From contig CAVFQD010000028.1 in NCBI GenBank assembly GCA_963624605.1, positions 1-22,973 of the forward strand: 22,973 bases of DNA, given 5' to 3'. The DNA comes from Fimenecus sp963624605. GTDB taxonomy: Bacteria > Bacillota > Clostridia > Oscillospirales > Acutalibacteraceae. This document shows positions 8,492-16,115 of the stretch, in pieces (within the stretch, counting starts at the first letter, position 1; every line of letters begins with the position of its first letter). The position numbers and the translations under genes were made by a program. The notes below the pieces were generated by a model, which was given only the letters and a program-made list of their open reading frames with translations, was not told the origin of the DNA and made no database searches.

Positions 8492-9415
8492 TCACAGACT
8501 GAGACCCGTCGTTTCATCGACGCCCAGCACAATATTCATATTTTGAATTGCGGCACCCGAAGCGCCCTTACCCAAGTTGTCGTATCTTGCACAAAGCGTA
8601 ACACGCTCGTCATTGCCGCAAACCGAAAGCTGCATACTGTCTTTGCCGGACAGTGCCGCCGCCGACAAAAATCCGTTTTCATCGGAGCAGTTGCAATATC
8701 GGACGATTTCGGTGTTGTAGTAATCCGAATAAATTTTCTTTATATCGTCAACAGAACCGTTGATTTGCGAAGCAAAAAGAGGAACCGTAACCTCCATACC
8801 GGAATAAAAATCGGATACTATCGGGCAAAAGACGGGCGAAGTGTTTATCAGCGCCGTTTTAACCATTTCGGGCAAATGCTTATGCATCTGAGAAAGTCCG
8901 TACATCCTCGGAGCGGTAAGCAATTCGTCAAGCTCGTCTGCTTCGTATTCGGCAATCATTTTCTTGCCGCCGCCCGAATATCCCGTAACGGAAAAGGCTG
9001 AAAGCTCGCAATCCGCCGAGATAATTCCATGCTCGACAAGCGGTCTTACAAGCGCAATAAACCCGCTTGCGTGACAACCTGGGTTTGCAATGCGTTTGGA
9101 ATTTTTGATTTTTTCACGCAAACTTGAAAGCTCCGGAAAGCCGTAAGCCCATTCGGGGTTTGTTCTGTGTGCGGTTGAAGTGTCGATAACAACCGTGTTT
9201 TCGTTTTCAATAAGCGATACCGCCTCAACAGCCGCCGCATCGGGCAGACATAAAAACGAAATATCGGAGCTGTTAAGAGCTTCTTTTCTGTAATTTATAT
9301 CTTTTCTGTGCTCATCGGATAGGGTCATCAAAGATATATCTTTTCTTTTTGCAAGACGGTCGTAGATGCGAAGCCCCGTCGTGCCCGCACTGCCGTCGAT
9401 AAATACCTTAGTCAT
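8492..9415 (-). CDS. argC: N-acetyl-gamma-glutamyl-phosphate reductase (type 2)
   Basis: Reduces N-acetylglutamyl phosphate to the semialdehyde with NADPH. At 307 residues it is the short, type-2 form (the N-terminus MTKVFIDGSAGTTG is typical) rather than the longer form of about 345 residues. The N-terminal nucleotide-binding segment is followed by ANPGCHASGF with catalytic cysteine C114, and later SGGGKKMIAEYE. The start is ATG 9415, with GAGGTGAAT immediately upstream; a 16-residue in-frame extension would run back into the promoter and operator and is rejected. First gene of the arg operon, about 33 nt after the predicted transcription start. Confidence 0.96.
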   Translation of the reverse strand: MTKVFIDGSAGTTGLRIYDRLAKRKDISLMTLSDEHRKDINYRKEALNSSDISFLCLPDAAAVEAVSLIENENTVVIDTSTAHRTNPEWAYGFPELSSLREKIKNSKRIANPGCHASGFIALVRPLVEHGIISADCELSAFSVTGYSGGGKKMIAEYEADELDELLTAPRMYGLSQMHKHLPEMVKTALINTSPVFCPIVSDFYSGMEVTVPLFASQINGSVDDIKKIYSDYYNTEIVRYCNCSDENGFLSAAALSGKDSMQLSVCGNDERVTLCARYDNLGKGASGAAIQNMNIVLGVDETTGLSL

Positions 9416-9424
9416 ATTCACCTC

Positions 9425-9465
9425 AAATGTATAATTATGAATAAATATGCATAGATTATACATTT
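9425..9465. promoter_or_regulatory. Predicted ArgR (AhrC) operator
   Basis: Eleven-base perfect inverted arms, AAATGTATAAT (9425-9435) and ATTATACATTT (9455-9465), enclose a second quasi-palindrome ATGAATAAATATGCAT (9437-9452). The inner site closely resembles the Bacillus ARG box as I recall it (CATGAATAAAAATKCAAK). The whole element covers the -10 hexamer and predicted start of argC, the right place for arginine-dependent repression. No argR gene is in the window. Confidence 0.75.
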
Positions 9466-9483
9466 AATAATCGTTCAAGTCAA
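9455..9483 (-). promoter_or_regulatory. Sigma-A promoter of argCJBDF-ilvE
   Basis: On the minus strand TTGACT (9478-9483) and a perfect TATAAT (9455-9460) are separated by 17 nt, giving a start near 9448 and a leader of about 33 nt before argC. The -10 hexamer lies inside one arm of the predicted ArgR operator. Confidence 0.85.
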
Positions 9484-9498
9484 GGCTTTTATACATAA

Positions 9499-9518
9499 AA
9501 GTGAAATAAAATTCACTT
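9499..9518 (-). terminator. Weak terminator after typA
   Basis: A seven-base stem AAGTGAA / TTCACTT with a short AT loop lies 8 nt beyond the typA stop and is followed on the minus strand by TTAT. It is AT-rich and weak, but sits between typA and the arg promoter. Confidence 0.5.
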
Positions 9519-9526
9519 AATATACA

Positions 9527-11347
9527 TTATTTCTTTCTGAACTGCTGTTTTAATCTCAAATCCTTGGAAAGTATCTTTTTACGAAGTCTTATCGACTTGG
9601 GAGTAATCTCAACAAGCTCGTCGTCGCCGATAAACTCCATTGACTGTTCAAGGCTGAGAACCGTATGCGGAACAAGGCGCAAAGCGTCGTCGGAGCCGGA
9701 AGCACGGGTGTTTGTAAGATGCTTGTTCTTACATACATTGCAGACAATGTCCTCTGCCTTTGCACATTCGCCGACAATCATACCCTCATATACGGGAACA
9801 CCGGTACCTACAAAAAGTCTGCCTCTGTCCTGCGTGTTGAAAAGACCGTAAGCTGAGGTCTCACCCGTCTCGTGAACAACGATTGAGCCGCGCTCTCTCG
9901 TCTGAATTTCTCCCTTGTACTCCTCATAGCCTGCAAAAAGGTTGTTCATAATGCCGTTGCCGTTTGTGTCGGTAAGGAACTCCGAACGGTAACCGATAAG
10001 TCCTCTTGCAGGAATTCTGAATTCAAGATGCGTCGAGCCGCCCTCGCGGGTGCCCATATTTTCAAGCTCGCCGCGGCGTGAGCCTATTTTCTGCATAACA
10101 TTTCCGACATACTCCTCGGGAACCTCGATTATAAGAAGCTCAATGGGCTCCATAAGCTTGCCGTTTTCATATTTTGTGATAACCTGCGGACGGGAAACCT
10201 GGAACTCATAGCCCTGGCGTCTCATAGTCTCGATAAGGATAGACAAATGAAGCTCGCCTCTGCCCGAGACCTTGAAGCAATCGGTGCTGTCCGTTTCCTC
10301 GACACGCATACTTACATTTGTTTCAACCTCTTTGAAAAGTCTGTCTCTGAGGTTTCTGGAGGTTACAAACTTACCCTCCTGACCCGCAAACGGGCTGTCG
10401 TTTACCATAAAGTTCATTGAAAGCGTAGGCTCGTCGATTTTAACAAACGGAAGCGGCTCAACATTCTCGGGGTCGCAAATAGTTTCGCCGATGTTGAGGT
10501 CGGTAATACCCGAAACGCAGATAATATCACCTGCCGCAGCGGTCTGCACCTCTACCCTCTTCAAGCCCTCAAACTGATAAAGTCGGGAAATCTTAACATT
10601 TTCCTGAGTGCCGTCCTGCTTGCAGAGAACGACCTTGTCGTTTACATTTACTCTGCCTCGTTTAACTCTGCCGATACCGATTCTGCCGATATAATCGTCA
10701 TAGTCAAGGCTTGAAAAAATGCACTGAAGAGGTGCGTCAACATCTCCCTCGGGGGGCTCGATTTCCTTGATAATTTCCTCAAAGAGCGGTCTCATATCGC
10801 CCTCTCTGACATTCGGGTCAAGAGAGGAATATCCGTCTCTTGCAGAAGCGTAAACAACGGGAAATTCAAGCTGATCGTCGTTGGCGCCGAGCTCTATAAA
10901 CAAATCAAGAACCTCGTCGATAACCTCTGCGGGTCTTGCGCCGGGTCTGTCAATTTTGTTTATAACAACAAGCACCTTCTTGTTGAGCGCAAGCGCCTTG
11001 GAAAGCACAAATCTTGTCTGGGGCATACAGCCCTCAAAAGCGTCAACCAAAAGCAAAACGCCGTCAACCATTGTAAGGATACGCTCAACCTCGCCGCCGA
11101 AATCAGCGTGACCGGGAGTGTCGACAATGTTTATCTTAATTCCGTTGTAATGAATCGATGTGTTTTTGGAAAGGATTGTAATTCCCCTCTCCTTTTCAAG
11201 GTCGTTGGAGTCCATAACTCTCTCCTGTACAACCTCGTTCTGTCTGAAAATACCGCTCTGCTTAAGAAGCTCGTCAACCAATGTTGTTTTACCGTGGTCA
11301 ACATGCGCTATGATTGCAATGTTTCTGATGTCTTCTCTGCACTTCAC
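9527..11347 (-). CDS. typA: Translational GTPase TypA/BipA
   Basis: A ribosome-associated GTPase of the EF-G/LepA group, linked to stress and low-temperature ribosome assembly. The 606-residue protein carries G1 AHVDHGKTT (14-22), a G2 region with RGITI, G3 DTPGHADF, G4 NKIDRPGARP, then the elongation-factor domains and the TypA-specific C-terminal domain (RGLIGYRSEFLTDTNGNG; NTRASGSDD). Length is normal for the family. I prefer GTG 11347 as start, since AGGTGAT precedes it by about four bases; an in-frame GTG nine bases further up lies inside that site. It has its own promoter and a hairpin downstream, so it is probably monocistronic. Confidence 0.96.
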   Translation of the reverse strand: MKCREDIRNIAIIAHVDHGKTTLVDELLKQSGIFRQNEVVQERVMDSNDLEKERGITILSKNTSIHYNGIKINIVDTPGHADFGGEVERILTMVDGVLLLVDAFEGCMPQTRFVLSKALALNKKVLVVINKIDRPGARPAEVIDEVLDLFIELGANDDQLEFPVVYASARDGYSSLDPNVREGDMRPLFEEIIKEIEPPEGDVDAPLQCIFSSLDYDDYIGRIGIGRVKRGRVNVNDKVVLCKQDGTQENVKISRLYQFEGLKRVEVQTAAAGDIICVSGITDLNIGETICDPENVEPLPFVKIDEPTLSMNFMVNDSPFAGQEGKFVTSRNLRDRLFKEVETNVSMRVEETDSTDCFKVSGRGELHLSILIETMRRQGYEFQVSRPQVITKYENGKLMEPIELLIIEVPEEYVGNVMQKIGSRRGELENMGTREGGSTHLEFRIPARGLIGYRSEFLTDTNGNGIMNNLFAGYEEYKGEIQTRERGSIVVHETGETSAYGLFNTQDRGRLFVGTGVPVYEGMIVGECAKAEDIVCNVCKNKHLTNTRASGSDDALRLVPHTVLSLEQSMEFIGDDELVEITPKSIRLRKKILSKDLRLKQQFRKK

Positions 11348-11392
11348 TTTTATCACCTATGCCTTATTTTACTTAATATTTCACAAATAAAT

Positions 11393-11421
11393 ATTTTACC
11401 ACCTAAAAGGCTTAATATCAA
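11393..11421 (-). promoter_or_regulatory. Sigma-A promoter of typA
   Basis: TTGATA (11416-11421) and TAAAAT (11393-11398) on the minus strand are 17 nt apart, with a TGG extended -10 element just before the TAAAAT. The predicted start near 11386 leaves a leader of about 40 nt. Confidence 0.75.
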
Positions 11422-11476
11422 CACTTTTTGCTACAAACTACACAAGAGATACGAGACGAATTTTGTCTATTTTACT

Positions 11477-11512
11477 AAAAAAATCGGGTAAGTCGTATTT
11501 GACAAACCCGAT
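11477..11512 (-). terminator. Rho-independent terminator of nanE-nanK
   Basis: Arms ATCGGGT (11483-11489) and ACCCGAT (11506-11512) enclose a nested GTC/GAC pair. On the minus strand the stem is followed by an unbroken run of seven T. It lies 5 nt after the nanK stop. Confidence 0.88.
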
Positions 11513-11517
11513 ATGCA

Positions 11518-12378
11518 TTATTTAAGTTTTTCACGTGCCGTATGCGCCGCACCGATTATTCCTGCCTTGTTTTTGAAAAAAGCCTGCTTTATCTGCATCT
11601 GCTTAAAGTTTTCACGGTCAATAGAATGTATTTCCTCAGTGATTCGGTCTGTTATATACTTTTCGTTCATAATGCCGCCTCCGAGCACAAAAAGCGGAAC
11701 ATCAAAAACAAACATAAGAGTTTTTATCCCCTTTACAAGCTCGTCAATCCAAGCGTCAACAGTCGATTTTATTATGCTGTTTGAAAAGTTTTCGTCCGAA
11801 AAAATTTCTCTGCCGGACATTTCTTTTCCTGTGACAAGCTTTATTTTTTTCACAAGTGCCGTTGTTGAGGCGAGATTTTCAAACTTATCGCTTCCCGTAA
11901 TCATCTCTCCGAAATCGCCTGCGCAAAGGTTTTCTCCCTTATACAGCTTACCGTCAAGAATTACCGCCCCGCCGATACCCGTGCCGACGGTCAGACAGAT
12001 AAAGCTTTTGCAGCCTTTTCCCGAGCCGTAATTTGCCTCCGCTGTTGCGGCGCAGTAAACATCGTTTTCAACAAACGCAGGCAGTGAGAAACGCTCTGAA
12101 ATAAGCCTTGCAAGCTCTGTTCCCGTGTAGTTAGGAATGTTTTCGTTTGCAAAGATAATTTCTCCTTTTTCGCTGTCGACACGACCTGCGGTGCTTACGG
12201 AAACTGCGTCACACAGCGGCGAAAATTCTTCAATAATTCCGTAAACCTTTTTGAGTAAAACCTCTGCGCCGAGCTTTGCTTCGGACGGAATTTCGGAAAA
12301 CGAGGAAAGATTGTTGTTATCATCGACAAGGGCGTATTTTATCGCCGTTCCGCCTATATCGATTGCAAGTATTGTCAT
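11518..12378 (-). CDS. nanK: ROK-family sugar kinase, probable N-acetylmannosamine kinase
   Basis: A ROK-family kinase of 286 residues. The phosphate-binding motif DIGGT is at 7-11, the catalytic ENDV segment at 104-107 (D106 as base), and VGTGIGGAVI at 131-140. The zinc signature CxCGxxGCxE found in most ROK kinases is absent: the matching region after GENLCAGDFGEM has no cysteine cluster. Because it lies 44 nt after nanE and opposite nanA, phosphorylation of ManNAc to ManNAc-6-phosphate, the NanE substrate, is the likely job. The kinase fold is seen directly; substrate is inferred from context. A beta-glucoside kinase, another zinc-free ROK branch, is the main alternative. GGTGATTAT precedes the ATG. 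Confidence 0.75.
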   Translation of the reverse strand: MTILAIDIGGTAIKYALVDDNNNLSSFSEIPSEAKLGAEVLLKKVYGIIEEFSPLCDAVSVSTAGRVDSEKGEIIFANENIPNYTGTELARLISERFSLPAFVENDVYCAATAEANYGSGKGCKSFICLTVGTGIGGAVILDGKLYKGENLCAGDFGEMITGSDKFENLASTTALVKKIKLVTGKEMSGREIFSDENFSNSIIKSTVDAWIDELVKGIKTLMFVFDVPLFVLGGGIMNEKYITDRITEEIHSIDRENFKQMQIKQAFFKNKAGIIGAAHTAREKLK

Positions 12379-12422
12379 ATAATCACCATAACCCGTTCAG
12401 AACACAAACAGTTTATCAAAAA

Positions 12423-13127
12423 TCACATATTTTCCTTGTTGAGATAAGAAACAAAACGCCTTGTAATATCCCTCGGTCTTGTGATTGCCGTGCCTATAAC
12501 GCAGGAAAATGCGCCGCTGTCATATGCCTTTACAAACTGTTCGGGATACCAGATACCGCCCTCGGCGATAACGGTTGCGCCGAGCTCCCGATTATATCTC
12601 TTAATAAGGTCAAACGCAGGTATAGTCTCACCTTTTGTATAGGTCGTATATCCGCACATTGTTGTTCCGATAAGGTCGCAGCCAAGCTCCAAAGCAAGCT
12701 TGCCCTCTTCAAAGCACGAGGTATCCGCCATAAAGAGCTGTTCCGGATATTTTTTGCGAATTTCCGAAAAAAATTCCTCAAACGAAACGCCGTTCGGTCG
12801 AGGTCTGTTTGTTGCGTCAACAGCTATAATGTCAACGCCCTCGTTGTAAAGTGCGTCAACCTCGTCCGTTGTGGGTGTGATATAAACATCGGAATCGGGA
12901 TAGACCTTTTTGATTATACCGATAATCGGCAAATTCACCGTCTTTTTAATTTCTTTGATATCCTCGACGGTATTGGCTCTTATTCCTACCGCTCCGCCCT
13001 CGCTTGCGGCAAAAGCCATTCTCGACATTATGTATGAGTCGTGAAGCGGTTCGTCCTCGAGCGCCTGGCAGGAAACTATAAGTCCGCCCTTTATTTGTTC
13101 AAGTATCTTTTTGTTCTTTTCGTTCAT
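12423..13127 (-). CDS. nanE: N-acetylmannosamine-6-phosphate 2-epimerase
   Basis: A TIM-barrel epimerase that converts ManNAc-6-P to GlcNAc-6-P in sialic-acid breakdown. The 234-residue protein matches the family in length and order: GGLIVSCQALEDEPL (14-28), GGAVGIRANT (44-53), GIIKK with the expected catalytic lysine at 73/74, DATNRPRPNG (104-113), and IAEGG (187-191) with the catalytic glutamate E189. The start is ATG 13127, preceded by GGTGATTTC; a GTG three codons upstream is part of that ribosome site. First gene of the nanE-nanK unit, with a near-consensus promoter upstream. Confidence 0.95.
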   Translation of the reverse strand: MNEKNKKILEQIKGGLIVSCQALEDEPLHDSYIMSRMAFAASEGGAVGIRANTVEDIKEIKKTVNLPIIGIIKKVYPDSDVYITPTTDEVDALYNEGVDIIAVDATNRPRPNGVSFEEFFSEIRKKYPEQLFMADTSCFEEGKLALELGCDLIGTTMCGYTTYTKGETIPAFDLIKRYNRELGATVIAEGGIWYPEQFVKAYDSGAFSCVIGTAITRPRDITRRFVSYLNKENM

Positions 13128-13158
13128 TGAAATCACCGATTAAAATAATATTTTCTTT

Positions 13159-13187
13159 ATTATATTTTATTTCAGAAAAAAGTTCAA
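13159..13187 (-). promoter_or_regulatory. Sigma-A promoter of nanE-nanK
   Basis: On the minus strand TTGAAC (13182-13187) and TATAAT (13159-13164) are 17 nt apart. The predicted start near 13152 leaves about 25 nt before the nanE ATG. Its -35 element is nine bases from the -35 element of the divergent nanA promoter. Confidence 0.75.
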
Positions 13188-13196
13188 CGAATAACA

Positions 13197-13224
13197 TTGA
13201 TTTTGTCGAAAAAAGTAATATAAT
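13197..13224 (+). promoter_or_regulatory. Sigma-A promoter of nanA
   Basis: TTGATT (13197-13202) and TATAAT (13219-13224) are 16 nt apart. The predicted start near 13231 lies just before AGGAG (13233-13237), leaving a 15-nt leader to the nanA ATG. Confidence 0.7.
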
Positions 13225-13245
13225 TCTCATATAGGAGATGAAGTA

Positions 13246-14163
13246 ATGAAATACGATTTGACAAAATTTAACGGAGTGTTTGTTGCGCTCAACGCAATTT
13301 ACGATGAAAACGACAACATAAATGTCGGAGAAATCAAAAGACTTGTAAAGAAGTATATTGAAATCGGCATTAACGGAGTCTATGCCTGCGGCTCAACCGG
13401 CGAAGGCTTCCTTTTGAGCACGGAGGAGAGGAAACAGGTCGCAAAAGCTGCTGTCGAGGCGGCAGACGGCAAGATAACAACCATAATTCATGTCGGTGCG
13501 GCGTCAAGCAAAGCGGCTTGCGAGCTTGCACGCCACGCAGAAGAAATCGGCGCCGATGCGGTTTCCGCCGTCCCGAGCGTATATTACAGGCTTTCCGAGG
13601 CTTCGATAGAAACACATTGGAAAACAATTATGAACGCTTCCGATTTGCCGTTCTTTATCTATAACATTCCGCAGCTTACGGGTTATGACCTCTCGTATTC
13701 ACTGCTTGAAAAAATGATTAAAGAGGAAAAGGTTATCGGTATTAAAGACTCTGCCGAAAGCACATATCAGATGGAGCGTTTCAGAAGAATTGTGGGCAAG
13801 GATTTTGTAATTTTCAACGGTCCCGACGAACAGTTCCTTGCAGGCAGACTTATGGGTGCAAATGCAGGTATCGGCGGTACATACGGCAGTATGCCCGAGC
13901 TCTATCTTAAACTTAATTCACTGATTGAAGAGAATAAAATTGAGGAGGCAAAGGCACTCCAGGTAAAAATCAACGACTTTATTCAAAGGCTTTGCTCTTT
14001 CCCCTCACTGTACGGAGCGAGCAAGGCGGTTATCAAACTGAGATACAGCATTGAAGCAGGAAAGCCGAGACTTCCCATGCTCCCCGTTTCAACCGATGAC
14101 CCGAAGCTTATTGAGCTTGTAAACGATATAAATAAAGCCGTTGAGGAAGTTAAAAATTCCTGA
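13246..14163 (+). CDS. nanA: N-acetylneuraminate lyase (sialic acid aldolase)
   Basis: Cleaves N-acetylneuraminate to ManNAc and pyruvate, the entry step to sialic-acid catabolism. A DapA/NAL-superfamily barrel of 305 residues: GSTGEGF (49-55) binds the pyruvate carboxylate, Y139 (FFIYNIP) is the conserved tyrosine and K167 (IGIKDSAES) is the Schiff-base lysine. The STGEGFLLS sequence and the neighbours nanE and nanK favour sialate lyase over dihydrodipicolinate synthase. AGGAG lies eight bases before the ATG. No sialic-acid transporter, sialidase, nagA or nagB is in the window. The gene is followed 74 nt later by the asnB-like gene, with no terminator seen between them. Confidence 0.94.
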   Translation: MKYDLTKFNGVFVALNAIYDENDNINVGEIKRLVKKYIEIGINGVYACGSTGEGFLLSTEERKQVAKAAVEAADGKITTIIHVGAASSKAACELARHAEEIGADAVSAVPSVYYRLSEASIETHWKTIMNASDLPFFIYNIPQLTGYDLSYSLLEKMIKEEKVIGIKDSAESTYQMERFRRIVGKDFVIFNGPDEQFLAGRLMGANAGIGGTYGSMPELYLKLNSLIEENKIEEAKALQVKINDFIQRLCSFPSLYGASKAVIKLRYSIEAGKPRLPMLPVSTDDPKLIELVNDINKAVEEVKNS

Positions 14164-14237
14164 ACACAATAGCTCAAAGCATTATCTCCCGCAACCCGTC
14201 ATATAAATAACTATTCCAAAGAAAATGAGGTGTTTAT

Positions 14238-16064
14238 ATGAGTGGAATTGCGGGAGAAATTTCTTTTTCGGGGAATTTCAGAGAGCGGAGCAAGGAGCTT
14301 TTTGAAATGGGAAGTTCAATTAAGCACAGAGGCGTTTTATACAGTCAGTACACATCGGAACACGCCGCACTCTGCCAAGGCTCGGAAACGAAAAACAAAG
14401 CCGATTTTGAGCTTCCTTTGAGGCTTATAAAGGACGAAAACGAATATACGATTGTTTTTGACGGGCTTTTATTTAACAAAGACGAATTAAAAGACCTTTT
14501 GAAAGAAAGAAATTACGGCTTTGAGTCGGACTCGGACGAAGAAGTTGTATTAAAAGCCTATATTGAATTCGGTGAGGACTGCTTAAAGCTTATTAACGGC
14601 ATTTTTGCACTTGCAATATGGGACAGTAAAATAGAACGGCTGTTTGTAGCCCGTGATCGTTTCGGCATTAAGCCGTTTTTCTATGCGATTTCTAACGACT
14701 ACTTTATATTCGGTTCGGAAATTAAGGCGTTGTTCGCAAGCGGAAAAATCAAAGCTAAAATAAATCTTGACTCAATTCTTGAAATTATGCTCATAGGACC
14801 CGGCAGAACTCCCGGCTACGGAGTATTTGAGGGTGTATACGAGCTGTTACCAGCAATGTGCGGATACTTTTCAAGGGACGGGCTCAAAACGCATAAATTC
14901 TGGACTCTTTACGCCCACGAACATAACGACACGCCCGAGCAGACAGCGGAAAAGGTCAGATTTTTGCTTGACGATTCAATCAAACGCCAATTAAAAGCAG
15001 ATATTCCCGTTTGCACAATGCTCTCGGGCGGACTTGATTCGAGTATTATCTCCTCGGTTGTCGCAAAGGAATTTGACAAGCAGGGCAAAACGCTTGACAC
15101 CTACACCGTTACCTATGTTGATAATGACAAATACTTTAAGCAAAGCAAATTTCAGCCGAACAACGACAATGATTTTGTGGGAAAGATGAACGATTATCTC
15201 AATGCACAAAATCACGTTATCGAGATTGACAACGAATCGCTTGTTTCTGCTTTGTTTTCAGCTGTGGAAGCCCGTGATTTGCCGGGTATGGCAGATGTCG
15301 ACTCCTCCCTCCTGCTGTTTTCAAGGGAAATAGCAAAGGACTACAAAATTGTGCTTTCGGGAGAGTGCTCGGACGAAATTTTCGGTGGGTATCCGTGGTA
15401 CAGGGACCCTGTTTTAAGAAATACCGATACATTCCCGTGGGCTAAATCCTCATCGTACAGAAAGTCGTTTTTAACCGATGAAATCGGTAAGAAAATTGAC
15501 GCCGAGAGCTTTGTCCGTGCAAAGTATGAGGACGCAATTAAGGAAACAATGCGGCTGAATGTTCCCGACAGCGACGAAAGAACCAAGGAGCTTATGCGAC
15601 TTCATCTTGATTGGTTTATGATGACTCTTGTCGACCGTTCGGACAGAATGAGCGCTTTCAACTCGCTCGACATAAGAGTTCCGTACTGCGATTACAGAAT
15701 AGTGGAATATCTGTATTCCGTTCCGCTTGAAATCAAGGACTATAACGGATACGAAAAAGGTATTTTACGCAAAGCGTACAGCGATATGCTTCCAAAGGAG
15801 ATACTTTGGCGTAAAAAGAGCCCGTACCCGAAAACACACAACCCAAGGTATACGGAACTCGTAAAAGAAGAACTTAAAAAGATATTGCAGGACTCCTCAT
15901 CGCCGATATTAAAGTTTGTCAGCAAGGACGCATTGAGCAACCTGTTGCTTGAAAACAGCTCGCAACCGTTTTACGGTCAACTTATGACCACTCCGCAGAC
16001 AATAGCGTATTTTGTACAGACAGATTATTGGCTGAGGAAATACAATATAGAAATTGATTTATAA
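14238..16064 (+). CDS. asnB: Asparagine synthetase-like protein with inactivated glutaminase domain
   Basis: A class II glutamine-amidotransferase-type asparagine synthetase, 608 residues. The C-terminal synthetase domain looks intact: the PPi loop SGGLDSS at 263-269, ARDLPGMADVDSSLLLF, SGECSDEIFGGYPWY and WRKKSPYPKTHNP, as in clostridial AsnB. The N-terminal domain is abnormal. The protein starts MSGIAG, so the nucleophilic cysteine is serine. The usual RGPD is RGVL, the conserved arginine stretch (RLS.xD) is missing, and NGE is replaced by DGL. The start is firm: GAGGTG precedes ATG 14238. Ammonia-dependent asparagine synthesis is therefore the best guess; another amide ligase is possible. 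Perhaps co-transcribed with nanA. Confidence 0.9.
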   Translation: MSGIAGEISFSGNFRERSKELFEMGSSIKHRGVLYSQYTSEHAALCQGSETKNKADFELPLRLIKDENEYTIVFDGLLFNKDELKDLLKERNYGFESDSDEEVVLKAYIEFGEDCLKLINGIFALAIWDSKIERLFVARDRFGIKPFFYAISNDYFIFGSEIKALFASGKIKAKINLDSILEIMLIGPGRTPGYGVFEGVYELLPAMCGYFSRDGLKTHKFWTLYAHEHNDTPEQTAEKVRFLLDDSIKRQLKADIPVCTMLSGGLDSSIISSVVAKEFDKQGKTLDTYTVTYVDNDKYFKQSKFQPNNDNDFVGKMNDYLNAQNHVIEIDNESLVSALFSAVEARDLPGMADVDSSLLLFSREIAKDYKIVLSGECSDEIFGGYPWYRDPVLRNTDTFPWAKSSSYRKSFLTDEIGKKIDAESFVRAKYEDAIKETMRLNVPDSDERTKELMRLHLDWFMMTLVDRSDRMSAFNSLDIRVPYCDYRIVEYLYSVPLEIKDYNGYEKGILRKAYSDMLPKEILWRKKSPYPKTHNPRYTELVKEELKKILQDSSSPILKFVSKDALSNLLLENSSQPFYGQLMTTPQTIAYFVQTDYWLRKYNIEIDL

Positions 16065-16079
16065 ACAAAATTATGATAT

Positions 16080-16110
16080 ATGGGACAGTTGAGTATTTCA
16101 ACTGTCCCAT
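16080..16110. terminator. Bidirectional terminator between asnB and whiA
   Basis: Thirteen-base arms 16080-16092 (ATGGGACAGTTGA) and 16098-16110 are perfectly complementary around a five-base loop. The stem sits between the two convergent stop codons. The tails are only moderately T-rich on either strand (AAGCTTTATT on plus; TATATCATAATTTTG on minus). Confidence 0.8.
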
Positions 16111-16115
16111 AAGCT

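Noticed and set aside
8485..8532. N-terminal extension of argJ into argC
   Set aside because: It overlaps argC coding sequence, lacks a ribosome site, and the ArgJ family begins at MEIISGG.
9416..9463. N-terminal extension of argC by 16 residues
   Set aside because: It would read through the operator and the predicted transcription start. ATG 9415 has an ideal ribosome site and matches the family start.
12276..13037. A 253-codon open frame on the plus strand opposite nanE and nanK
   Set aside because: It is antisense to two well-supported genes, has no ribosome site, and its translation is rich in Cys, Arg and His with no recognisable domain.
13246..14163. nanA as dihydrodipicolinate synthase (dapA)
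   Set aside because: The superfamily residues are shared, but the GSTGEGF motif details and the adjacent nanE/nanK fit sialate lyase better.
14164..14237. Terminator between nanA and asnB
   Set aside because: No stem with a T run could be drawn in this gap.
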